The position numbers were made by a program, and so were the translations under genes. DNA of 26,793 bases from Bacillota bacterium (GTDB taxonomy: Bacteria > Bacillota > Clostridia > Lachnospirales > Lachnospiraceae). The stretch covers positions 1 through 26,793 of the forward strand of contig JAEYQV010000024.1 in assembly GCA_023409835.1 (NCBI GenBank). Direction: 5' to 3'. The number at the start of each line of letters is the position of its first letter. The first letter of the stretch is position 1. Below are positions 7,362 to 15,500 of the stretch, one piece after another. The notes beneath the pieces are model-generated. The model was not told where the DNA came from, made no database searches, and worked only from the letters and a program-made list of their open reading frames with translations.

Positions 7362-8762
7362 ATGGATATTAATTTTGACCAACAGGTAGAAGTGCTTCGC
7401 GAACGCGCGATGGAGCTTATGAATATGACCTCCGGCTCACAGCTTATCAAGCCGGCTTCCGCCTCAGGAATACCGGAAGCATTTCGGCGATCCTTCTTTG
7501 AACTGATTGATAAGGTAAATTTAAGTCTTATGGAGGATACCGATAATTTCTATGCCTACTTCTTATTTCAGATGTCCCGGGAGATCCGCTTCGATATCAG
7601 CAGTCCCACTGCTGTTAATTTTAAGGGTGCGAAATTTGTTCTCTATTTCAATCCGGTCATCTTCCTAAAGCTCAAACGAAGGCAGATGGAGAGCACCATC
7701 AAGCATGAAATTCTCCATATTATATCCCTGCATCTTGTAAGAGCAAAGGAGCTTAAGGGCAGCTTCAGCCCCTTAGCCATAAACATGGCAATGGATATTG
7801 TCGTAAATAAATACTTAACCCATCTTCCACCCTATGCTACTACCCTTGAGTGGGTTAATAATAAATACTCGATCCACCTCCCGCCCTACGCCTCCTTTGA
7901 ATATTATGCAGAGAAGCTGCAGCTTGTTTTGGAGGAAGAAGAGGAGGAAGAGCTTCCGGAGACGGAACCGGAGGATAACGAGACTGCCGAGACAGAATAT
8001 AAGCCTGAAAAGACCCATGATATCTGGGAGGAAGCCTCCGATATCGATGCATCAACTCTGACAGAATTCACAGAGAAAGCAATCCAGGCCTCTGAAAAGG
8101 GCGCTGTTCCGGCTTATTTAGAAAGCCTACTGTCCGCCCTAAAGAACCGTAAGGGGGAACTACCCTGGAATCTGTATCTTCATCAGCTGATGGGGACGGT
8201 TGAAAGTAATAAGAAGAAAATCGTTACCCGGCGGAATCGGAGACAGCCCGAGCGTTTGGACTTAAGAGGCGAGCTGCGAAGCCATATTGCCAATATCGCG
8301 GTTGCGGTTGATATCAGTGCCAGCATCAGTGACGAGGAATTCCTTCAGGCCATGAAGGAAGTGCTTCATATTGTTAGAAACTACAATCATGAGATTACGG
8401 TTATTGAATGTGATGACAGAATCCGGCGCATGTATAAGGTAAAATCAGACCGGGATCTGAAGGGCCGCCTGAATACCAAGGGCAGCACCAGCTTTAACCC
8501 CGTCTTTGAATATGCGAACCGGCAGAAGTTCAATTTGCTCATATATTTCACTGATGGCAAAGGAGAGGACAAGCTGAAGGTTGTCCCCGTCGGATATCGT
8601 ATTCTATGGGTTATCTCCGGCAGAGGGGACAAGCTCTCCCTAAAGGAGCCCTATGGAGCGGTAAAAAAGCTAAAAAGCCTCGAGGCAAAGGATGATATTC
8701 TGGATCCCTATGACGTTCCGAAGGGCGGCTTCTCCATGAATTATCAGGAGCGTAATATATAA
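7362..8762 (+). CDS. Metallopeptidase-like plus VWA-like domain protein (DUF2201 type)
   Basis: This 466-residue protein is the VWA partner of the ATPase. The N-terminal domain (about 40-190) contains IKHEILHIISLH with an HExxH zinc-site motif (H115, E116, H119). An acidic linker (about 190-240) includes a run of seven Glu. The C-terminal VWA-like domain (about 305-440) has the metal-binding DxSxS as VDISAS (D317, S319, S321), T376 in GSTSFNP, and D398 in YFTDGKGE. This two-domain layout matches the DUF2201 family. Residues 154-159 and 172-177 repeat HLPPYA. It starts 3 bases after the ATPase stop, so the proteins are probably made in fixed ratio. Protease activity is possible from HExxH but not shown. 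Confidence 0.9.
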   Translation: MDINFDQQVEVLRERAMELMNMTSGSQLIKPASASGIPEAFRRSFFELIDKVNLSLMEDTDNFYAYFLFQMSREIRFDISSPTAVNFKGAKFVLYFNPVIFLKLKRRQMESTIKHEILHIISLHLVRAKELKGSFSPLAINMAMDIVVNKYLTHLPPYATTLEWVNNKYSIHLPPYASFEYYAEKLQLVLEEEEEEELPETEPEDNETAETEYKPEKTHDIWEEASDIDASTLTEFTEKAIQASEKGAVPAYLESLLSALKNRKGELPWNLYLHQLMGTVESNKKKIVTRRNRRQPERLDLRGELRSHIANIAVAVDISASISDEEFLQAMKEVLHIVRNYNHEITVIECDDRIRRMYKVKSDRDLKGRLNTKGSTSFNPVFEYANRQKFNLLIYFTDGKGEDKLKVVPVGYRILWVISGRGDKLSLKEPYGAVKKLKSLEAKDDILDPYDVPKGGFSMNYQERNI

Positions 8763-8836
8763 CGTATCCTCCCGGAAGGATTCATAGGGTATTCATCCAC
8801 TCCCTCAGATAAATTATCATTCTGACAATCTAAGTG

Positions 8837-8845
8837 TGATATAAT
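8837..8845 (+). promoter_or_regulatory. Extended -10 of the TetR-family gene
   Basis: TGATATAAT has the TGnTATAAT form (hexamer 8840-8845). No good -35 is seen 16-18 bases upstream. The start codon is 41 bases downstream. No AGACA half-sites like those near 9851-9930 are seen here. Confidence 0.5.
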
Positions 8846-8885
8846 ATATTAAGTAGTTAGATATCCAAGAGAGAGGATAAAGACC

Positions 8886-9476
8886 ATGTCTGATTCATTA
8901 ATTACAAAGAAAGCAATTGCAGCAGGGATTAAGGAGCTGACCAGGAGGAAAAGCTTTGATAAGATTACCGTGTCCGATATCGCCGAGATCTGTGGCTTGA
9001 ACCGGCAGACCTTCTACTATCATTTTCAGGATAAATATGAACTGGTGGATTGGATTTTTTATAATGAAGCCATCGCCATCATTACCAATGATTTAAGTTA
9101 TGATAACTGGGATAGTAAGATATTGCAGTTTCTCACAAAAATTAAAGAAGAGGATTATTTCTATATCAATACGCTGAAGGCCTCCGTGGCGAATGAATTC
9201 AAGGAGTATTTGTTTAAGGTTACGGTAGAGCTGCTCTGTAGTATCATCAGCGGAATCACTGCGAATTCAAATGCAACCGAGGAGGAAGTCCGTTTTGTTG
9301 CCGAGTTCTACGCCTTCGGAATCGTTGGTGTGGTGATTTCCTGGGCTCAGCATGGAATGAAGGAAACACCGGGATACATAACTGCACAGCTCAAGAATCT
9401 GGTATACGGTACGGAGAAATATGCAACTCTCCGCTACCAGAGTAAGAATATTAATAAGAATAAGGATAAGAATTAA
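8886..9476 (+). CDS. TetR/AcrR-family transcriptional regulator
   Basis: This 196-residue regulator has an N-terminal TetR helix-turn-helix (about 8-55): RKSFDKITVSDIAEICGLNRQTFYYHFQDKYELVDWIF. The remaining helical domain (about 60-185) should bind a ligand and form the dimer. It resembles the DhaS-like C-terminal class of TetR proteins, with FYAFGIVGVVISWAQHGMKETP near the end. An AGAGAGGA site precedes the ATG. The gene ends in a terminator inside the convergent small gene. The next plus-strand gene is a YhgE/Pip-type membrane protein, a frequent neighbour of TetR regulators, with paired palindromes in its promoter. It is therefore a likely repressor of that gene. The inducer is unknown. 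Confidence 0.88.
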   Translation: MSDSLITKKAIAAGIKELTRRKSFDKITVSDIAEICGLNRQTFYYHFQDKYELVDWIFYNEAIAIITNDLSYDNWDSKILQFLTKIKEEDYFYINTLKASVANEFKEYLFKVTVELLCSIISGITANSNATEEEVRFVAEFYAFGIVGVVISWAQHGMKETPGYITAQLKNLVYGTEKYATLRYQSKNINKNKDKN

Positions 9477-9784
9477 GCTAGAAAGCTTGCGAAGAATAAC
9501 TCGCGGGCTTTTATTTTGTCCTGGTTTTTACAGACTGTTATAAACTTCTGCAGGAGGATGGACTGCTCTTCCTTCGTAAGCTGATTCGGAAAGGTACTTA
9601 GGCCCAGCTCCAGGAGATTACGGGCACAACGCTCCGGAGACCGGACTATCCCTGCCAGGCGTATATCCAGGGCTACTGTTACAGCAGCCTTTTTTAATCG
9701 ATAGCCGGGAAGCTCCCGCCGTCTCGTATTATGTTCTAATAACTCTTCTGCAGCCACGACAGCCTTCTCCTGTTCCTTACGCAT
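9473..9784 (-). CDS. Small hypothetical protein, convergent with the TetR gene
   Basis: This 103-residue soluble protein is basic in its N-terminal half and has no signal or membrane segment. It is predicted helical: RKEQEKAVVAAEELLEHN, then LPGYRLKKAAVTVALDIRLAG, then SPERCARNLLELGLSTFP and a C-terminal helix. I do not recognise the family. In favour of a real gene are the regular amphipathic composition and an uninterrupted frame. Against it are a weak ribosome site (AAAGGG, 12-13 bases away) and no clear promoter. Its stop codon overlaps the end of the TetR gene by 4 bases, and its last 15 codons contain the TetR terminator on the opposite strand. Confidence 0.6.
   Translation of the reverse strand: MRKEQEKAVVAAEELLEHNTRRRELPGYRLKKAAVTVALDIRLAGIVRSPERCARNLLELGLSTFPNQLTKEEQSILLQKFITVCKNQDKIKARELFFASFLA
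9483..9517 (+). terminator. Rho-independent terminator of the TetR-family gene
   Basis: The arms at 9483-9492 and 9501-9510 pair over 10 bp (two G-T pairs) around an 8-base loop, followed by TTTTATTTT. It begins 7 bases after the TetR stop codon and lies inside the coding end of the minus-strand small gene. Confidence 0.75.
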
Positions 9785-9850
9785 GTTAACACAACCCTTT
9801 CAAGCCTACTATTTGCCCTTATTCTAGTATTGATATTGTAATGTTCCAAT

Positions 9851-9872
9851 AGACAAAATAAGTGATTTGTCT
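9851..9872. promoter_or_regulatory. Palindrome AGACA-N12-TGTCT, distal operator candidate
   Basis: AGACAAA (9851-9857) and TTTGTCT (9866-9872) are exact inverted repeats with an 8-base centre. It is the first of two 22-bp palindromes with the same outer half-sites upstream of the YhgE/Pip-type gene. A T-run follows it, so a weak hairpin role is an alternative. Confidence 0.45.
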
Positions 9873-9908
9873 GGTTTTTTATCAAATGAATTCCTATGTC
9901 TGTATTTA

Positions 9909-9930
9909 AGACATTACGGTTTCAGTGTCT
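9909..9930. promoter_or_regulatory. Palindrome AGACA-N12-TGTCT, promoter-proximal operator candidate
   Basis: AGACA (9909-9913) and TGTCT (9926-9930) have the same 22-bp span as the site at 9851. The right half-site ends one base before the predicted -35. An extra TGTCT at 9897-9901 pairs with 9909-9913 as another inverted repeat, so half-sites are clustered here. The adjacent TetR-family protein is the obvious candidate binder. Confidence 0.5.
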
Positions 9931-9931
9931 A

Positions 9932-9960
9932 ATTACAAGTGAATAATCTGATGCTATACT
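9932..9960 (+). promoter_or_regulatory. Predicted promoter of the YhgE/Pip-type gene
   Basis: An extended -10, TGCTATACT (hexamer 9955-9960), lies 17 bases after ATTACA (9932-9937), a four-of-six match to TTGACA. The predicted start is near 9967. Confidence 0.6.
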
Positions 9961-9993
9961 TCCCGATATGATAGATAATGAGGAGTGATAAAG

Positions 9994-12231
9994 GTGAAAT
10001 TTAAGTTTAGTAAAAAAACTATGATTCGGATAGCGGTAGTTGTTGCAGTAGTAATCCTGCCCTTGCTCTATAGCTACTTCTACCTGGGTGCTTTCTGGGA
10101 TCCCTATTCCAGATTGGATAGCTTGCCGGTTGCAGTTGTTAATAAAGATGCAGGTGCGGTAATAAACGGGGAGGACCGGAATGTCGGTCAAGAAATGTGT
10201 GACCGGCTATCCGCTACTGCAAATTTAAAGTTTGTGTTAACCGATGAGTCAACTGCCCTGCAGGGAACCGAAGGGGATGACTATTATGCTTATATCTTGA
10301 TTCCGGAGGATTTCTCATCAGATATCGCCAGTGCCTCCACTGCCGACAAGCATACGGCATCCATCACCTTCTCAGCAAATGAGAAGAGAAATTATCTGGC
10401 CAGTCAGATACTGAGCCGTGCCGTGCTGGAGATTGAGGAATCCCTCCGTGATACGGTTAACTCAGAAATCGTCGGAAAGCTGGCCGGTGCCATAAAAGAA
10501 GTACCGGACCAGATGTCCGAGCTGCAGAACGGTCTGACACAGCTTAAAGAGGGGTCGGGACAGCTTTCAAACGGTACGAAAGACCTGGCGGAGGGGACGA
10601 AAACCTTCTCCGATAAGCTAACTGAGTATCAGACAGGAGTCTCACAGCTTAAAGAGGGCTCCGGCGAGCTCATCGATGGAACGAAGAATCTGGCGGAGGG
10701 TTCTAAGACCTTCTCAGAAAAGCTGAAGGAGTATCAGATCGGAATATCCTCCTTAACAGAGGGAGCAGGCACACTATCTACCGGTGCTTCCTCCTTGGAT
10801 AGTGGAATCAATAAGCTCCTTGAAGGTGCTCAAACGCTTGCTACCTCAACCGAGGATATCGGTCAGCTCTCGACAGGAGCACAGGCACTGGCAAGCGGTG
10901 CACAGGAATTGAATGCCGGCCTTACCCAATACACAGCCGGAGTAGATGCCCTGATTGCTTCGGTAAATAGCACCTCGACCTTTTTAACGCAATATGTGAC
11001 AAAAGTTAATCCAAGTATTATGAAGGATCCTGTCTTTGCGTCATTTATCCAGCAGCTGTCGGACCCTGCCAACCCACAGAGTATTACCGCTCTCCAGACA
11101 GCCAGCGCTCAGCTAAATACTGCCTCCGCCCAGATTACTGACGGCGCCGAACAGCTCTCCAAGGGCTGTCAAACTCTTCCTCAGCTAAAGGATGCCATAG
11201 CTACATTGTCCGCAGGCCTTAACCAGGCTAAAACCGGTTCTGCCAGCCTGGCAGAGGGTGCGAAAGCATTATCGGAGGGTATCGGAGAAGTAAATAATGC
11301 GACTGCAAAATTATCTTCCGGAGCAGCTGATCTTGCAGCAGGTGCGAAAGCTGCTAATGACGGAGCTGTGAAATTAAACAAGGGTATCGGTACGGTAAAT
11401 GATGCTACCGCCAAATTATCCGATGCAGCAGCAGATATCACAGAGGGTGCCGCAGCCCTGGAGGAAGGTACCACAAAATTGAGTGATAGCCTTACGACCG
11501 CAAAAACCGGTGTTGATACCGCCATTACCGATACCAATGACCAACTGGATGCCCTGGAGGGAATTGCAGAGTATGCCAAAGCTCCCGTAACCGTTGAATC
11601 GGAAGCCATAGCAGCCGTGCCGAATTACGGTACAGCATTCGCCCCTTACTTCTTATCCCTCTCTCTGTGGGTAGGTGCAATCATTATGTTTGTCGGTATT
11701 TATCTGGATACCGATGGTAAATTCAAGCTATTATCAATCGCTTCCGAGAACAAACTGGCAAGAAGCTTTATCTATCTGCTGATTGGCTTTGCACAGGCAA
11801 TCGTTCTAGCCTGGATCCTGCAGAACAGTCTTGGATTAAAGGTGGCGAATCCGCTGATGTATTATGCTGCCTGCTGCCTGGTATCCGTGGTATTTATCTC
11901 AATCGTACAGTTCTTAATGGTACACCTGAAGGATTTGGGTAAGTTCCTGTCCCTCCTATTCCTGATCCTGCAGCTTACCTCCTGCGGAGGAACCTTCCCG
12001 ATGGAGACTGTACCAAAGTTCTTCAACGTGCTGTATCCTTACATGCCGATGACCTATTCCGTGGGACTTTTCAAGGAAACGATCAGCGGTACGATGGGAA
12101 GCACTGCAACTAAGAATATCCTTGTTTTAGTAAGTATACTGATTGTTTTCATGGCACTTACGATAATATTTTCCGGTATCAAGGCTAAGAAGAAGTCTAA
12201 GCAGGTAAATGTTGAAACGGCAAAAGCCTAA
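9994..12231 (+). CDS. YhgE/Pip-family membrane protein
   Basis: This 745-residue protein has one membrane segment near the N-terminus (about 9-30), then a conserved-type start to the outer domain (PVAVVNKDAGAVINGE). A long outer coiled or helical stalk (about 165-520) is built from LxxGxxxLxxG-type repeats, and about five membrane segments close the protein (about 550-735), as in ABC-2-type permeases. This is the layout of YhgE, Pip (phage infection protein) and EsaA relatives. The frame is open from GTG 9985, but that codon lies within the AGGAG (9981-9985); GTG 9994 sits 8 bases after it and is preferred. The preceding TetR gene and the operator-like palindromes suggest repressible expression. 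The transported or bound substrate is unknown. Confidence 0.88.
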   Translation: MKFKFSKKTMIRIAVVVAVVILPLLYSYFYLGAFWDPYSRLDSLPVAVVNKDAGAVINGEDRNVGQEMCDRLSATANLKFVLTDESTALQGTEGDDYYAYILIPEDFSSDIASASTADKHTASITFSANEKRNYLASQILSRAVLEIEESLRDTVNSEIVGKLAGAIKEVPDQMSELQNGLTQLKEGSGQLSNGTKDLAEGTKTFSDKLTEYQTGVSQLKEGSGELIDGTKNLAEGSKTFSEKLKEYQIGISSLTEGAGTLSTGASSLDSGINKLLEGAQTLATSTEDIGQLSTGAQALASGAQELNAGLTQYTAGVDALIASVNSTSTFLTQYVTKVNPSIMKDPVFASFIQQLSDPANPQSITALQTASAQLNTASAQITDGAEQLSKGCQTLPQLKDAIATLSAGLNQAKTGSASLAEGAKALSEGIGEVNNATAKLSSGAADLAAGAKAANDGAVKLNKGIGTVNDATAKLSDAAADITEGAAALEEGTTKLSDSLTTAKTGVDTAITDTNDQLDALEGIAEYAKAPVTVESEAIAAVPNYGTAFAPYFLSLSLWVGAIIMFVGIYLDTDGKFKLLSIASENKLARSFIYLLIGFAQAIVLAWILQNSLGLKVANPLMYYAACCLVSVVFISIVQFLMVHLKDLGKFLSLLFLILQLTSCGGTFPMETVPKFFNVLYPYMPMTYSVGLFKETISGTMGSTATKNILVLVSILIVFMALTIIFSGIKAKKKSKQVNVETAKA
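10540..10749 (+). repeat. Tandem 105-bp coding duplication in the YhgE/Pip stalk
   Basis: Two adjacent 35-residue units, at 10540-10644 and 10645-10749, begin QLKEGSGxL and continue xxGTKxLAEGxKTFSxKLxEYQxGxS. Most positions are identical. This looks like an in-frame duplication that lengthened the outer stalk. Confidence 0.85.
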
Positions 12232-12266
12232 TATAATAGGTTAATCAAGGGGGTGTCGCAGGAAAA

Positions 12267-12349
12267 TGATATGCTCCCCGTCAAGTACACAATCAAAAAA
12301 TAAAAGTTTTTGTATCTCCAACCATTGATATGCTCCCTTCCAGGTAGAC
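12267..12349. mobile_element. IS-end-like direct repeats, probable scar
   Basis: TGATATGCTCCC begins two 24-bp imperfect direct repeats (12267-12290 and 12326-12349; 19 of 24 bases match) separated by 35 bases. The first 12 bases are identical. A TGA start and GC-rich tip are typical of IS3-family ends, but no transposase is present, so this may be the remains of excised or degraded elements. The assignment is tentative. Confidence 0.35.
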
Positions 12350-12391
12350 AAGTGAAATAATGAACCACTTGATACTTGGAAGGGAGTTTTT
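12333..12391 (+). terminator. Long hairpin terminator after the YhgE/Pip-type gene
   Basis: CTCCCTTCCA (12333-12342) pairs with 12377-12386, and inner segments GTA/TAC and CAAGTG/CACTTG (12349-12354 with 12366-12371) extend the stem with small bulges. TTTTT follows at 12387-12391. The left arm is shared with the second IS-end-like repeat, so the terminator may derive from that element. Confidence 0.65.
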
Positions 12392-12536
12392 CTATATCCA
12401 GAATGCGCTCCAAGCTCCGATGATCTATCAGACAATCGAGGATATTGAGAATAGTAAGATTGAAAACCTTGCTGAAAAATGTTACTATTTGTATTATACA
12501 GTCCCTTTACCTGCCAATAACTATACTAAGGAGTAA
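12360..12536 (+). pseudogene. Probable C-terminal remnant of a gene once upstream of the STAND NTPase gene
   Basis: An open frame from ATG 12360 to TAA 12534-12536 encodes 58 residues. From about residue 19 it has the composition of a real protein end (PMIYQTIEDIENSKIENLAE, then a Tyr-rich stretch and PLPANNYTKE). There is no ribosome site before 12360 or the inner ATG at 12420. Codons 1-11 lie inside the terminator hairpin. The stop codon overlaps the ribosome site of the next gene (AAGGAGTAA), as in coupled operon genes. The best reading is that the 5' part was replaced by the IS-like sequence. I do not recognise the family; a short functional peptide is the alternative. Confidence 0.4.
12469..12497 (+). 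promoter_or_regulatory. Possible promoter of the STAND NTPase gene
   Basis: TATTAT (12492-12497) lies 17 bases after TTGCTG (12469-12474), inside the gene remnant. The -10 is good and the -35 weak. The AAGGAG at 12528-12533 is 8 bases before the start codon. Confidence 0.4.
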
Positions 12537-12541
12537 ATGCT

Positions 12542-15500
12542 ATGAAAGAGAAAGAACTCGATGGCTGCCTTAATAATTTTACTGACCGCATCGTCCAGAG
12601 AGAGCTATTTATGGACGTATACATCAATGAATATTTGACGCATTTTAAGGATCCGTTATATAGCAAAAAAATAAAGACTATTAATTATTATGGAGTCGGA
12701 GGCGCAGGAAAAAGCAGTCTGCTTCAGAAAATTTTGAGTGACCTTAACAACCATTACACCACTGAGGGTAAACGCAGGAAGAACCCGGTTTATGCTTATT
12801 ACAATTTCGAAGACGGTGGGGTGGTAACTGAGGTATATGATATTCTATTAGCGTTAGTAAAGAGTCTCAAGGCGAACTATGGAAATGCATTTAAATTCAA
12901 GCGGTTTGAGGAAGCCTATAAAATCTTTCTGAATAAGCAGAAATCCATTCAAACCAATGAGGAAGGCAGTATTTTAGATAAATACCTGGGCCTAAAGATG
13001 GCAGACAATGCCCTCGGAATAATAACAGGGGTATCGGCCTTTGAAAATGCCGTAACCGTTGCAGGCATAATAAGCTCGGTAGGTAAGAGCTTCTCGAAGT
13101 TTCGAAAAGAATTGCAGGGTGCAGATGTAAGAACACTTCTGTATAACATGCCTTTGTTTTTTGTGGAGGATATGAAGGAAAATATGGAGGACGCAGAGCT
13201 TCCGCTGGTTATACTTCTTGATACCTATGAAAAATACATTAACACTGCTGAAAATTCAGAGGAGATTACCACACGGGATCAATGGCTCTATCAGGAACGT
13301 AATCTATTCGGAGAAGAAGGAATCATACATCAGTTACCGGATGTTCTTTGGGTAATCGCAGGCAGGGAAGAGCTGCGCTGGGGTGTTGAAGAGGACGGGT
13401 GGATTAAGAAAGTCGAGGTAGAAAATTTTGATCGCCAATACACGATGGAGTTTTTAGATAATTACAAAATACTGCATCCGGAGATACGGGAGCATATTTT
13501 TGAGACGACAAAAGGAAATCCATTCTATCTGCGGATCTGTGCAGCAATCCATGAAAATATTACTGCCAGAAATCAGGAAGTGCGATTGGAGGATTTTAAT
13601 CCGGACAACAAAGGCAGCAAGGAGATTTTAGTTGAACGATATGTAAGATATATTCGAAACGAACAGCAGGAAGAGATGATTTACAGGCTATCCTGCTTTG
13701 ACGGCTGGGACCGACGGCTGCTGAATTATGTTATTAATAAGGAGCTGGGTACGGAAATCGTATTGGATAAGCTGCTTAAGTTTTCCTTCATTACCTGCCG
13801 AAAGGTGCTGGATGGGAATGGCAGGGAGCATGAGCGCTATAACATGCACCAGACCATGAGAAATGTGATCCATACCGCCTGTCCCCTGAGAATTAAGGAA
13901 GATATGCATGGCAGAATCCGCGAGTACTATACGGAGTACCTGGCGAAGGAAGATACCTTTTCTTTTGATTATATCCATGGGCTGATCGTGTATCTCTACG
14001 ACTGTCTGGAGTTCTTAAGCTACCAGGACTGCCTGGAGGCTTTCTGCTCGAAGGTTTTACCTGCCTTTGAAAAGTTTTGGACAGCATTAAGGCATCAGGC
14101 AGCCTACAATATTGCAGAGGACTTCTTAAATAAGATTACCGAGAAATATCCTGATACCGTTCTGCATGCACAAGCCTTAATCCTGTTTTCTGATTGCACC
14201 TATAAGCTTGGTAAAGTAATCGCAATCAAGGACTATCTGGAGAAGGCTATCCGGATACTGGAGCAAAACGGTCATGGAGATAGTATGCCTGCCCTGAATG
14301 CCCGGGGGAAGATGATCCCTTATTATATTTCCTTTAAGGATTATCCTACCGCAGTTAATTATGCCCGGAGGATATATGAACAGCTGAAGGAGCAGCTGAC
14401 AGACAAGCATCCTGACACACTGCTGGCTGAGAAGAGATATGCGCTTATTCTGAGGCAGCAGGAGCGCAATATCGACGGAACCCTGCTATGTGTTCAACAT
14501 CTTACCAACGTATATCAGGGCTTGGCAGAATATTATGATGCCGAGGACCCCCAAGTTATCGCAACTGCCATAGATCTTCTAAATACAAAACGGTTCCTGC
14601 CGGATATTGATTTCTTAGAATTGTTTGCAGAAGCAGAGCAGCTTTATGAAAAATGCACCGCCGTTCTTGGAGAAGCCCATCCTGTAACCGTAAGAGCGAA
14701 GGGTCTTACGGCCTTATATGCCAGCTTAGTGAAGGATTTCCAGCTGGCAATCAACAGACAGAGTGAGAACATTAAATTCTATGAGAAAAATCTGGGCTTC
14801 AAGCATACCATTACAGTAAATGCCATGATGGACCTGGCAAATTACTATAAGCAATGGAATAAACCAAAGGATTACGAGCGGATTTTGAGCTCCATACCGG
14901 TAAGCGGACTGATGGAGCAGGATCGCTGGCCCGTCCTATTCTTTCAGACAGAGCAGCTGATCAACCGGCATGAGCTTGCCTCGGCAAAGGAAATCTATAC
15001 TGCCTTACTGGAGGAAATAAGAAATAATCTGCAGGAAGGCCATATCGAGATTTTAAACTATACAAGCAAGCTGATCCATCGCCTGTGTAAAAATAATTAC
15101 TATGATGAAGCAATTGCACTTTTCCGTACGATCAGTCATATGGACAAGGCGGATGAGACTTTACTGAAGCTGATCAGAGTCTGTGATGAACCGAATAATA
15201 TCTGCGATAACTATGAGGACCTCTGTATTAAGCTGGAGACCCTGATAGAGGAGCAAAGCAGACAGAAAGAAGATACTCTTCTATTCTGGCAGTGCAGGCA
15301 GCAGCTATCCAATCTGCTGATAAAGGCGAAGCTTACTGATAAGGCCTATCAATTACGCCAACAGCTATGGAATATTGAGCTGCCGGAGCTAATTAAGAAT
15401 ACCAGGTATGCGGAGAGCTTCCGAAAGCAGTTTAATAACCTGAAGGCCCTAAAAAATAAGAAAATTGACACCATGGAAAAGATAAAGCAGTATCAGACCT

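Noticed and set aside
11181..11609. 142-residue minus-strand ORF within the YhgE/Pip-type gene
   Set aside because: Antisense of the Ala/Gly/Leu-rich stalk repeats; low complexity, no ribosome site.
12228..12435. Two minus-strand ORFs of 61 and 64 residues across the IS-like repeats
   Set aside because: They run through the terminator hairpin and repeats in two frames and resemble no transposase that I recognise.
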